In this document: positions 42,144 through 50,432 of the stretch, in pieces
Layout of the letters: each line of letters begins with the position of its first letter
Numbering within the stretch: position 1 is the stretch's first letter
Source of the DNA: Nocardiopsis terrae
GTDB lineage: Bacteria > Actinomycetota > Actinomycetes > Streptosporangiales > Streptosporangiaceae
Assembly: GCF_014651695.1 (NCBI RefSeq)
Contig: NZ_BMXJ01000002.1
Coordinates: 744,001 to 808,000, forward strand
Direction: 5' to 3'
DNA length: 64,000 nucleotides
Translations under genes and position numbers: made by a program
The notes under the pieces: generated by a model
What the model saw: only the letters and a program-made list of their open reading frames with translations
Told to the model about the DNA's origin: nothing
The model's database searches: none

Positions 42144-43505
42144 CTAGAGGCGGGTGGGGTCGACCAGGCCGTTGTCGCCGACCGGGGCCTGCTCCCACGG
42201 GAAGTGGGTGGCGCCCAGCGCCGGCTTCAGGTCGAACAGCCAGGCGGCCTTCTCGTCGTACTTGGCGAAGAAGGGCTTGCCGACCAGCTCCGGGTCACGC
42301 GCCTGGATGAAGTGCAGGACGAAGACCTTCTCTCCCAAGATCTCCGTCACACCGTCCACGCACACCTTGCCCGGCGTCGCCGACATCGACGGACCCCGCA
42401 CGGTCCGGGCCAGGCCCGAGACCCGCTGGTAGGCACCGCGGAAGATGTCGTAGGCCTCGGCCAGCGGCACCGCGAAGTAGTCCTGCGGGCCGGTGTCGCG
42501 CTCGACGAACATGTAGTAGGGCACCATGCCGTGGCGCAGGTGCGTCCGCCACATGCTCTCCCAGGTGGCCGAGTCGTCGTTGATCGTGCGGATCAGCGGT
42601 GCCTGGGTGCGGATGACCGCCCCCGTGGCGCGGATCCGGCGCACGGCGTCCTGTACGAGCTCGGAGTTCATCTCGTTCGGGTGCGAGAAGTGGGCCATGA
42701 ACGCGAGGTTCTTGCCCGAGGCCACGACCTTCTCGAACAGACGGAGCGTGTCGTCCGCGTCCGGGTCGGTGGTGAAGCGCTGCGGCCAGTAGGCCAGCGC
42801 CTTGGTCCCGATCCGGATGGCCTCCAGGTGCTCGATCTCCAGCAGCGGCTCGATGTAGCGGGAGATGACCCCCTCACCCATGATCATCGGGTCGCCACCG
42901 GTGAACAGGACGCTGGTGACCTCGGGGTGCGAGCGCACGTAGTCGACCATCTGGTCGATCTCACCGGAGGCGAACTTCAGGTCGGCGTCGCCGACGAACT
43001 GCGCCCAGCGGAAGCAGTAGGTGCAGTACGCGTGGCACGTCTGCCCCTGCTTCGGGAAGAAGAGCACCGTCTCCTTGTACTTGTGCTGGATCCCCGGGAT
43101 GGGCTCCTCGTTGCCCGAGGTGGGCACGTTGAGGTCCATCTGGCCCGCGGGGTGCGGGTTGAGCTTGGCCCGGACCTGGTTGGCGGCCTCGTTCAGCTCC
43201 TTGCGCCCCGCGCCCGCGGACAGCAGGTCGGCGATCCTGGAGACGTCGTGCTGGGGCAGCATGTCCGCCTGGGGGAAGACCAGGCGGTAGATCGGATCGT
43301 CGGGAGCGGCGTCCCAGTCGATCAGCTCATCGATGACGTAGCTGTTGACCCGGAACGGAAGCACATGGGCCACCGCCTTGACCGCGAGCTGCTCGTCGGC
43401 CGCGAGGCCGGCTCGCGCCGTGAGCTCGTCAAGGTGTTTCGTCGTGTAGGCACGAAACCGACGTCCGGCGGACGGGGACTGTGCCACGTCAGGCGTAACG
43501 CTCAC
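42144..43505 (-). CDS. kamA: Lysine 2,3-aminomutase (KamA family, radical SAM)
   Basis: 453 residues from the GTG at 43505 with a GGAGAGGAGAGG tract upstream. The radical SAM motif is CHAYCTYC. PLP-binding and substrate blocks: VLFTGGDPMIMGEG, IRIGTKALAYWPQRF, HFSHPNEM, and PYYMFVERDTGPQDYF with the PLP-Lys region further on. The enzyme interconverts L-lysine and beta-lysine. No ablB acetyltransferase, lysine-degradation or biosynthetic cluster genes are adjacent, so its use (N-acetyl-beta-lysine as osmolyte, catabolism, or a natural product) is open. A family member acting on glutamate or another amino acid is possible. Confidence 0.85.
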   Translation of the reverse strand: MSVTPDVAQSPSAGRRFRAYTTKHLDELTARAGLAADEQLAVKAVAHVLPFRVNSYVIDELIDWDAAPDDPIYRLVFPQADMLPQHDVSRIADLLSAGAGRKELNEAANQVRAKLNPHPAGQMDLNVPTSGNEEPIPGIQHKYKETVLFFPKQGQTCHAYCTYCFRWAQFVGDADLKFASGEIDQMVDYVRSHPEVTSVLFTGGDPMIMGEGVISRYIEPLLEIEHLEAIRIGTKALAYWPQRFTTDPDADDTLRLFEKVVASGKNLAFMAHFSHPNEMNSELVQDAVRRIRATGAVIRTQAPLIRTINDDSATWESMWRTHLRHGMVPYYMFVERDTGPQDYFAVPLAEAYDIFRGAYQRVSGLARTVRGPSMSATPGKVCVDGVTEILGEKVFVLHFIQARDPELVGKPFFAKYDEKAAWLFDLKPALGATHFPWEQAPVGDNGLVDPTRL

Positions 43506-43943
43506 GCCTCTCCTCTCCTGCTGGTTCACCAGGGGCCTCCCCTGGGAGGAGGGCAGCCCTGATCCGGCGGTTCCGGCATACGGGTACCGGGGGACCACCG
43601 TGGGATGAAAATTTGGTTGTCGTCTGCGCTCGGGGCTTTCTCGGGCGACCGAGCCAGCGAGCGGATATACCCCGACTAGGGGATTTGTACCCACCTTGCG
43701 CAATATCCAGCCCTGACCTGGACATACTGCAAGTATCCTCGCATGGGCGCAGGTGGGCGCGGGAACGTGCCGTCCGCAGGCAGGGCGGGGGCGACCCGAT
43801 AGCGTGTCACCACACCATCCAGCGCGGCCCGGCGGGGGCTCGCTCGCCCCTGCCGCGAACCCACCCGAAAGCGTGCGAACGGCACACACTACCCCGCCCC
43901 GCGGACCCCACCCACCAACACCGACCGACCGTGTGAGGAAGCA
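43506..43943. other. Divergent intergenic region between kamA and plsX
   Basis: 438 bp without a supportable gene. It has AT-rich patches (TGAAAATTTGG near 43603), GGATATACC (43659-43667) and the imperfect dyad ATACCCCGACTAGGGGAT (43664-43681), where the kamA promoter probably lies. TGCGCAATATCCAG and TACTGCAAGTATCC near 43700-43740 are candidates for the plsX side. Confidence 0.4.
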
Positions 43944-45026
43944 GTGACTGGCACTCCCGACGCGGACGCCCCGGCCCCGCGCACGTCACCGCCGATCATC
44001 GCGGTGGACGCCATGGGCGGCGACAACGCTCCCCAGGAGATCGTGCACGGTGCCGTCCGGGCCGTGCGCGAGCTGGGCCTGCGCGTCCTGCTCGTGGGGC
44101 GCCGGACCGAGATCGCCGCGATGCTCGCCGAGCAGGGCGCGTTGCGCGACATCCCGGTGGTCCACGCCGAGGACGACATCGCGATGCACGAAGGGGCCCT
44201 GGCCAGTTGGCGGCGTCCCCGCTCCAGCGCCGCGGTGGCCTGCCGGCTGATCCGCCGGGGCGACGCCCACGCGCTGGTGTCCGCCGGATCCACCGGCGGG
44301 ATCGTGGCCACCTCCACGGTGCGGCTGCGCACCCAGCCGGGAGTGCTGCGCCCGGCCCTGGCCGTGACCCTTCCCACCGGAAGGGTGCCCACCATCATGG
44401 TGGACGCCGGGGCCAACGCCGACGCCAAACCGGAGATGCTGGTCCAGTTCGCACACCTGGGCTGTGCCTACGCGCAGACCGCCTTCGGCGTGGAGCGGCC
44501 CCGGGTGGGCATGCTGAACATCGGTTCGGAGCCGGGCAAGGGGAACAAGCTGATCCGCAGAGCCAGCGAGCTGCTCGCCGGCGCCGCAGAGGGCTCCGAG
44601 ACCATGGACTTCCGCGGCAACATCGAGGGGCACGACCTGCTCTCCGGGAAGGTCGACGTGGTCGTCACCGACGGGCACAGCGGCAACGTGGCGCTCAAGA
44701 CCATCGAGGGGACCGCCGCCTTCACCATGGACGCCGTCAGGGAGGCGCTCACCTCGTCCACCGCGGCCAAGGCGGGCGCGATGCTCCAGCGCGGCGCCCT
44801 GAGGAGGCTGCGCGAGCGGTTCGACAGCGAGACCTACGGCGGCGCCGCCCTGCTCGGCCTGACCGGCACGGTGGTCATCGCGCACGGCGACAGCCACCCC
44901 GAGGGCATCGCGCACGCCTGCCAGCTCGCCCACGACCTGTCGGGCGGCCGCATCGGCGACCAGATCCGGCGAAGGGTGCACCCCCGTTCCCCGCACTGGC
45001 TCCACCGCCGCGGCGAGGACCGCTGA
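43944..45026 (+). CDS. plsX: Phosphate acyltransferase PlsX
   Basis: 360 residues from a GTG with GAGGAA upstream. PlsX moves an acyl group from acyl-ACP to phosphate, giving the acyl-phosphate used by PlsY in phospholipid synthesis. AVDAMGGDNAPQEIVHGAV is the N-terminal signature; SAGSTGGIVA, VDAGANADAKPEML, LNIGSEPGKGN and VTDGHSGNVALKTIEG are further family blocks. Usually plsX lies with rpmF, fabH or rnc; here it stands alone beside kamA, so a second copy elsewhere is possible. Confidence 0.9.
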   Translation: MTGTPDADAPAPRTSPPIIAVDAMGGDNAPQEIVHGAVRAVRELGLRVLLVGRRTEIAAMLAEQGALRDIPVVHAEDDIAMHEGALASWRRPRSSAAVACRLIRRGDAHALVSAGSTGGIVATSTVRLRTQPGVLRPALAVTLPTGRVPTIMVDAGANADAKPEMLVQFAHLGCAYAQTAFGVERPRVGMLNIGSEPGKGNKLIRRASELLAGAAEGSETMDFRGNIEGHDLLSGKVDVVVTDGHSGNVALKTIEGTAAFTMDAVREALTSSTAAKAGAMLQRGALRRLRERFDSETYGGAALLGLTGTVVIAHGDSHPEGIAHACQLAHDLSGGRIGDQIRRRVHPRSPHWLHRRGEDR

Positions 45027-45038
45027 CCGGGGCCCGGT

Positions 45039-45482
45039 TCAGGGCGTGAAGGCGCGCACGTAGGCCTCCTGTTCCGGGGTCTCCACCGCGTGCGGGGAGT
45101 AGTGTTCGCGCACGTAGGACACGGCCTCCCCTGCGGGGAGCCCGTCCAGCACCGCCAGACAGGCCAGCGCCGTCCCGGTGCGACCGCGACCGCCCAGGCA
45201 GGCCAGTTCCACCCGTTCCCGCCCTGCCCGTTCGAGGGCCTGGCGGAACCGGGACAGGGTGTCGGCGGGGTCGGCGGGCAGCCCGAAGTCCTCCCAGCGC
45301 ACCCAGCGGTGCGTCCAGGGGAACGTCGGGGGTTCGTGGTCCAACAGGTACAGGGCGAACTCGGGCCGGGGGCCCTCCGGCAGCGGGTACCCCAGCCCCC
45401 GGCCGCGGACGGCTCGGCCCGAGGGCAGCCTCAGCAGCCCGGCGGTCCCCGGCTGCCACGGATCACTCCTCTGATCGCTCAC
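45039..45482 (-). CDS. Protein-tyrosine/dual-specificity phosphatase-like protein
   Basis: 147 residues from the GTG at 45482 (an ATG at 45557 would add 25 residues without family character). The catalytic P-loop is ACLGGRGRTGTALACL, i.e. Cys-x5-Arg-Thr, with Gly-rich spacing unlike the common HCxxGxxR. The general-acid loop is probably near FGLPADPADTL. The C-terminal helix region is EAVSYVREHYSPHAVETPEQ. Relatives are found in many actinomycetes; the substrate is unknown. Convergent with plsX, divergent from argS. Confidence 0.83.
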   Translation of the reverse strand: MSDQRSDPWQPGTAGLLRLPSGRAVRGRGLGYPLPEGPRPEFALYLLDHEPPTFPWTHRWVRWEDFGLPADPADTLSRFRQALERAGRERVELACLGGRGRTGTALACLAVLDGLPAGEAVSYVREHYSPHAVETPEQEAYVRAFTP

Positions 45483-45580
45483 CGGAAGAGGATATCCGGC
45501 CGCCGCGGCCCCGTACCGGAGCGGTGCGTCCCGGTAAACGACTGGCGGGAAGGGCACGGCCGGTCGGTAGGCTTGGCACC

Positions 45581-47326
45581 ATGGCCGACCCGCAGGAAGT
45601 ACTCTCGCGACGGGTCCAGTCCGCTCTCGGCGCCGCCTTCGGCCCCGAGTTCGCCGACACCGACCCCGTCATCCGCCCGTCCCAGTTCGCTGACTACCAG
45701 GCGAACGCCGCACTCGCGCTCGCCAAGCGCCTGGGCCGAAAGCCCCGCGAGGTCTCCGCGGCGATCATGGAGCACCTCGACGTGTCCGACGTCTGCCGTG
45801 ACGTCGAGGTCAGCGGTCCGGGTTTCATCAACCTCACACTGCGCGAGGACTGGATCGCCGACCAGACCCGCCAGCTCCTCGACGACCCCCGCGTGGGCGT
45901 GCCCGTGCAGGAGCGCCTGAACATCCCGCTCGACTACTCCGCGCCCAACGTGGCCAAGGAGATGCACGTCGGACACCTGCGCACCACGGTGGTCGGCGAC
46001 TCCCTGGCCCGGACCCTGGAGTTCCTGGGCCACAACGTCATCCGGCAGAACCACATCGGTGACTGGGGCACCCCCTTCGGCATGCTCATCGAGCATCTGC
46101 TGGAGGTCGGTGAGGAGTCCGCCGAGGCCGACCTGCTCACCACCGACCCGAACGCCTTCTACCAGGCGGCCCGGACCAAGTTCGACTCCGCGGGGGAGGA
46201 CCCGGGCGACTTCGCCGCCCGTGCGCGCCGCAGGGTGGTCGCCCTGCAGGGCGGCGACGAGGAGACGCTGCGCCTGTGGCGCAAGCTGGTGGGCCTGTCC
46301 AGGGTCTACTTCAACAAGGTGTACGCCAAGCTCGGTGTGACCCTCGACGACGAGGCCCTGGCCGGTGAGAGCAGCTACAACGCGATGCTCGCCGACGTGT
46401 GCGAGGAGCTGGAGGCCAAGGGCATCGCCGAGGTCAGCGACGGCGCCCTGTGCGTGTTCCTGGACGGCTTCACCGGCCGCGAGGACAAGCCGGTGCCGCT
46501 GATCATCCGCAAGAGCGACGGCGGCTACGGCTACGCCACCACGGACCTGGCGACCGTCCGGTACCGGGTGGACGACCTCAAGGCCGACCGCATCCTGTAC
46601 GTGGTCGGCGCCCCGCAGGCCATGCACTTCAAGATGGTCTGGGCCACCGCCCGCAAGGCCGGGTGGCTGCCGGAGGGCGTGGAGACCACGCACGTGCAGA
46701 TCGGCAACGTCCTGGGCAGCGACGGCAAGATCCTGCGTACCCGCAGCGGCGCGCCGGTCCGGCTGATGGCGCTGCTGGGCGAGGCGATCGAGCGGGCCGC
46801 GGCCGTGGTCGCCCAGAACCGCCCCGACCTGGACGCCGAGAGCCAGGCGGAGATCGCCTACAAGGTCGGCATCGGCGCGGTGAAGTACGCGGACCTGTCG
46901 GTCTCGCACGACACCGAGTACGTGTTCGACTTCGACCGCATGCTGGCGCTGACCGGCAACACCGGACCGTACCTGCAGTACGCGCAGGCCCGGATCCGGT
47001 CCATCTTCCGCAAGGGCGGGGTGGACCCGCAGCGGATCGACGGCCGGATCAGCGTGTCCGAGGGCGCCGAGCGCGAGCTCGCGCTCAAGCTGCTGGGCTT
47101 CGGTGCCGTGGTGGCGCAGGTCGGCGACCTCCTCCAGCCGCACCGCCTGTCCACGTACCTGTTCGAGCTGGCGCAGAGCCTCACGGCCTTCTACGAGCAC
47201 TGCCCGGTGCTGACCGCCGGGACCGACGCCGAGCGCGAGTCGCGGCTGGCGCTGGTCTCCGTGGCGCTGCGCGTGCTGGTCCAGGGGCTGGACCTGCTCG
47301 GCGTGGAATCGCCCGAGCACATGTAG
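45581..47326 (+). CDS. argS: Arginyl-tRNA synthetase
   Basis: 581 residues. The N-terminal Add-1 domain (ADYQANAALALAKRLGRKPRE) contacts the tRNA D-loop. The class I HIGH motif is SAPNVAKEMHVGHLRTTVVG. KMSKS is replaced by GKILRTRSG, as in many ArgS enzymes. The C-terminal DALR anticodon domain (SLTAFYEHCPVL, SRLALVSVALRVLVQGLDLLGVESPEHM, quoted in part) ends in the family's typical way. TAGGCT eight bases before the ATG and no Shine-Dalgarno suggest leaderless translation. A tRNA-Arg gene is also in this window. Confidence 0.97.
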   Translation: MADPQEVLSRRVQSALGAAFGPEFADTDPVIRPSQFADYQANAALALAKRLGRKPREVSAAIMEHLDVSDVCRDVEVSGPGFINLTLREDWIADQTRQLLDDPRVGVPVQERLNIPLDYSAPNVAKEMHVGHLRTTVVGDSLARTLEFLGHNVIRQNHIGDWGTPFGMLIEHLLEVGEESAEADLLTTDPNAFYQAARTKFDSAGEDPGDFAARARRRVVALQGGDEETLRLWRKLVGLSRVYFNKVYAKLGVTLDDEALAGESSYNAMLADVCEELEAKGIAEVSDGALCVFLDGFTGREDKPVPLIIRKSDGGYGYATTDLATVRYRVDDLKADRILYVVGAPQAMHFKMVWATARKAGWLPEGVETTHVQIGNVLGSDGKILRTRSGAPVRLMALLGEAIERAAAVVAQNRPDLDAESQAEIAYKVGIGAVKYADLSVSHDTEYVFDFDRMLALTGNTGPYLQYAQARIRSIFRKGGVDPQRIDGRISVSEGAERELALKLLGFGAVVAQVGDLLQPHRLSTYLFELAQSLTAFYEHCPVLTAGTDAERESRLALVSVALRVLVQGLDLLGVESPEHM

Positions 47327-47367
47327 CGGGCCGGGCGGGCCGTCCGGGCCCGCCGGCCGGTCGAACC

Positions 47368-47402
47368 AGGGAGGGCCGGGGCGTCACGCCCCGGCCCTCC
47401 CT
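47368..47402 (+). terminator. Terminator after argS
   Basis: A perfect 17-bp inverted repeat, AGGGAGGGCCGGGGCGT with 47386-47402, around a single C, 41 bp after the stop. The following 257 bp up to YceI hold only its promoter, with TTATAT at 47631 as probable -10. Confidence 0.8.
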
Positions 47403-47659
47403 TCGTGTGTCCGTGCAGCCGATCGCGCGTCCGTGCTGACGGGGTGGCCGGAACCGGCCGTGACCGAAGTCCCCCTGGCTGTCCGAGGCCCTCCGGCGAG
47501 GGGTGATCCGCCGCGCCAGAGGCGGTTCCGGGAACTTCCCGGGGAAGGCGAGTCGAATGTCTCTCCGCAGGTCGGAGCGGAATCCGGGGTCGTGGTCAGG
47601 GGTCAGACCTAAAGTGTGCTGACCAATGTCTTATATCGGGCAAAAGGGAGTTATCACCC

Positions 47660-48265
47660 ATGACATCCGCTCCGACGAGGTTCGGCCCGGACACCGGTAC
47701 CTGGCACCTCGACCCGCTGCACTCCAGTCTGATCTTCGTCGCCCACTACCTGCGCTTCGGCCGGGTCCAGGGCGCCTTCGGCCAGGCCGAGGGACAGGTC
47801 CGCGTGGCCCAGGACCCCACGCGGTCCTCGGTGGAGGTCGTCATCGACGCGGCGAGCCTCAACACCGGGGTCAACGCCCGCGACGCGCACCTGCGCTCCG
47901 CCGACTTCCTGGACGTGGACCACCACCCCCGGATCCGCTTCACCTCCACCGGGGTGGAACCGGTCAGGAGACAGAACTCCTTCCGCCTGCACGGCGACCT
48001 CGAACTGCACGGCACGACCGTTCCCGTCGTCCTGAACTCCGAATGGGTCGGTGAAGCCCCCGACCTGGGCTCCCCGGACGACACCCACGGCCACTTCTTC
48101 TCCGCCACGACCCAGATCAGCCTGGCCGAATTCGGGGTCGGCGACGGCGGCGGCACCCCCTGGGGCGGCCGTATCGTCGGCGACACCGTCGACATCGTGC
48201 TGGAGGTCCGCCTCCAGAACCAGGATCCCGCGCCGTTCCTCGAGCAGATCGGGCACACGCCCTGA
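47660..48265 (+). CDS. YceI-family lipocalin-like protein
   Basis: 201 residues from ATG with AAAGGGAG upstream. TWHLDPLHSSLIFVAHYLRFGRV (in part) is the YceI start; VVIDAASLNTGVNARDAHLRS, FLDVDHHPRIRFTST and the closing IVGDTVDIVLEVRLQ complete the beta barrel that binds polyisoprenoid or amphipathic ligands. No signal peptide, so it acts in the cytoplasm, as is common in actinobacteria. Convergent with rbsK. Confidence 0.93.
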   Translation: MTSAPTRFGPDTGTWHLDPLHSSLIFVAHYLRFGRVQGAFGQAEGQVRVAQDPTRSSVEVVIDAASLNTGVNARDAHLRSADFLDVDHHPRIRFTSTGVEPVRRQNSFRLHGDLELHGTTVPVVLNSEWVGEAPDLGSPDDTHGHFFSATTQISLAEFGVGDGGGTPWGGRIVGDTVDIVLEVRLQNQDPAPFLEQIGHTP

Positions 48266-48313
48266 GCGCACCGCCCAGAGCACGTGCCCGACCACGCACA
48301 GCGGTCCCGCGCC

Positions 48314-49261
48314 TCAGCCCCTGAGCAGGGCCTCGACCTCGTCCCGCGAGGCCATCGACGAGCTGGCTCCGTGCCGTCCCACGGAGATCGCGGCAGCGGC
48401 CGCGGCGAACTCCATCGCCGCACGCGGAGTCCGTCCCTCCGCCCTGGCGACCGCGAACGAACCGCAGAAGGTGTCGCCGGCCGCCGTGGTGTCCACCGCC
48501 TCCACCCGACGGGCCGGAACGTGGACCGGCTCCTCGCCCTGGCGCCCGTACAGCGACCCGTCCTCGCCGAGCGTCAGCAGCACCTCGGGAACCCTCTCCA
48601 GCAGCGCAGCCAGAGCGGCGCGCGGTTCGGTGTGCCCCGTGATCGCGGCGGCCTCGTGCTGGTTCGGGACCAGGACGTCCACGTTCTCCAGGAGCTCCTC
48701 GGGCAGCTCCCGGGCGGGGGCGGGCGTCAGATAGACCGGTACGCCCAGGCTCCGGCCCAGACGGGCACCGGCCACCACCGCGGCCATCGGCAGCTCCAGC
48801 TGGAGCAGCAGGGCCGCCGTTCCGCTCACCAGAGCCTCGTCGCCCTCGGCCACCCCGGCCCCGCCGTTGGCGCCGGGTACGACGATGATGCGGTTGCCGC
48901 CGCGGCCGTCCACGACGATGTGCGCGATCCCGGACACCCCGGGGACCGTGCGCAGTCCGGTGGCGTCGATCCCGCTCCGGGCCAGGTTGGCACGCAGTTC
49001 GGTGCCGAAGGCGTCGTCGCCGACAGCGCCGAGGAAGGCCACATCGGCCCCGGCCCGTGCGGCCGCCACCGCCTGGTTGGCGCCCTTGCCGCCGGGGATC
49101 TGCCGGAAGCCGGTGCCGGTGACGGTCTCGCCGCCGTCCGGCACCTCGTCCACGTAGGCCACCAGGTCCATGTTCACGCTGCCGAGGACGGCGAGGCGCG
49201 GCGCCGCGCTCGCTTCGGTACTCATCCGGGAACCCGCTTCGCTGCTCACTGTGCCACTCAC
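48314..49261 (-). CDS. rbsK: Ribokinase (PfkB family)
   Basis: 315 residues from a GTG overlapping the xthA stop (GTGA); an internal ATG at 49225 is an alternative. The PfkB signatures are GSVNMDLVAYVDEVPDGGET, IPGGKGANQAVAAARAGA, and DTTAAGDTFCGSFA with the catalytic Asp and anion hole. It phosphorylates D-ribose to ribose-5-phosphate. Coupling to exonuclease III is odd functionally. No rbs transporter genes are adjacent. Confidence 0.9.
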   Translation of the reverse strand: MSGTVSSEAGSRMSTEASAAPRLAVLGSVNMDLVAYVDEVPDGGETVTGTGFRQIPGGKGANQAVAAARAGADVAFLGAVGDDAFGTELRANLARSGIDATGLRTVPGVSGIAHIVVDGRGGNRIIVVPGANGGAGVAEGDEALVSGTAALLLQLELPMAAVVAGARLGRSLGVPVYLTPAPARELPEELLENVDVLVPNQHEAAAITGHTEPRAALAALLERVPEVLLTLGEDGSLYGRQGEEPVHVPARRVEAVDTTAAGDTFCGSFAVARAEGRTPRAAMEFAAAAAAISVGRHGASSSMASRDEVEALLRG

Positions 49262-50088
49262 TTCCTGGGCCGGTCGACCGGCTGGCTGTCGGCACCGTCA
49301 AGGGCGACGATGACCGGGGCGTGGTCGGAGGCGCCCTTGCCCTTGCGCTCCTCGCGATCGATGCTCGCGCCGGTCACCCTGGACCGGAGCGCGGGCGAGG
49401 CCAGCACGAAGTCGATGCGCATGCCCTTGCGTTTGGGGAAGGCCAGCCCCTTGTAGTCCCAGTAGGTGTACACACCGGGGCCGGGGGTGTGATCGCGCAC
49501 CACCTCGGCGAAACCGGCGTCGACCAGCCCGGCGAAGGCGGCCCGTTCGGGTTCGGTGACGTGGGTGAGCCCCTCGAAGGCGGCCGTGTCCCACACGTCC
49601 TCGTCCTTCGGGGCGATGTTGAAGTCGCCGGTGTAGGCGATCTGCGCCTCGGGGTCACGTGCCAGGCTCTCGGCGCCCGCCTGGCGCAGGGCCTCCAGCC
49701 AGCGGAGCTTGTAGGCGTAGTGGGGGTGGTCGACCTCGCGGCCGTTGGGCACGTACAGGCTCCACACCTGGACGCCGCCGCAGGTGGCGGCGATGGCGCG
49801 GGCCTCACGCTCCTCGGGGTCCCCGTAGCCGGGCTGGCCGGGGAAGCCGATCCGGACGTCCTCCAGCCCCACGCGCGAGGCGATCGCGACCCCGTTCCAC
49901 TGGGAGAGGCCGTGGTGGGCGACCTCGTACCCGCGGTCGGTGAAGACCGACTCGGGGAACTGGTGGTCACGGGCCTTGGTCTCCTGGACGGCGAGGACGT
50001 CGACCTCGCTCCGGTCCAACCAGTCGCCGATCCGTTCGGCCCTGGCGCGGGCACTGTTCACATTCCATGTCGCGATACGCACAGCCAA
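49258..50088 (-). CDS. xthA: Exodeoxyribonuclease III
   Basis: 276 residues from a TTG at 50088, or 274 from the GTG at 50082; neither has a clear Shine-Dalgarno. An EEP-fold apurinic-site endonuclease and 3'-5' exonuclease of base-excision repair. Active-site blocks: RIATWNVNSARAR (Asn), VQETKARDHQFP (Glu), YTGDFNIAPKDEDVWD (Asp-Asn), RIDFVLAS and the terminal ASDHAPV (Asp-His). Confidence 0.95.
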   Translation of the reverse strand: MAVRIATWNVNSARARAERIGDWLDRSEVDVLAVQETKARDHQFPESVFTDRGYEVAHHGLSQWNGVAIASRVGLEDVRIGFPGQPGYGDPEEREARAIAATCGGVQVWSLYVPNGREVDHPHYAYKLRWLEALRQAGAESLARDPEAQIAYTGDFNIAPKDEDVWDTAAFEGLTHVTEPERAAFAGLVDAGFAEVVRDHTPGPGVYTYWDYKGLAFPKRKGMRIDFVLASPALRSRVTGASIDREERKGKGASDHAPVIVALDGADSQPVDRPRK

Positions 50089-50432
50089 AGGCTAGAGGAT
50101 CGCGCCGACGACCTGGCCGGACACGAAGGAACCCCGGTGCGGCCGTCCTCCGCACCGGGGTTCGGCGACTCCCGGCACATGCACGGTTGGTTTCCGTCGC
50201 GCCCCGTTGGACGGCCGACCCACCCAAACGGTTCGCATTGCGCGCAAGGTTTTTCCCCGGAGACGGGGAGAAAATCGCCTGCGGGGCCGTGATCAGGGAC
50301 TCCGTCGAACCGGACCGCACGGGACGGCGGGGGTCCGACTCGTTGAGGGCAGCGGGCGTCAGATACCACGACCACGGGTACGGCTGTGACACGGACCACA
50401 TCCGCTATTCCCGCAGTGAGGTGAACGCGCCC
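50089..50432. other. Divergent region between xthA and the acyl-CoA dehydrogenase gene
   Basis: 344 bp without a supportable gene. A perfect 14-bp stem (50129-50142 with 50150-50163, loop of seven) stands like a terminator although no gene ends here. GCATTGCGCGCAAG (50235-50248) repeats a 14-mer found upstream of pckA and is followed by a T tract. Confidence 0.5.

Noticed and set aside
45533-45557. Longer N-terminus of the tyrosine phosphatase from the ATG at 45557
   Set aside because: The added 25 residues are Ala/Pro/Tyr-rich without family similarity and would run through the argS promoter region.
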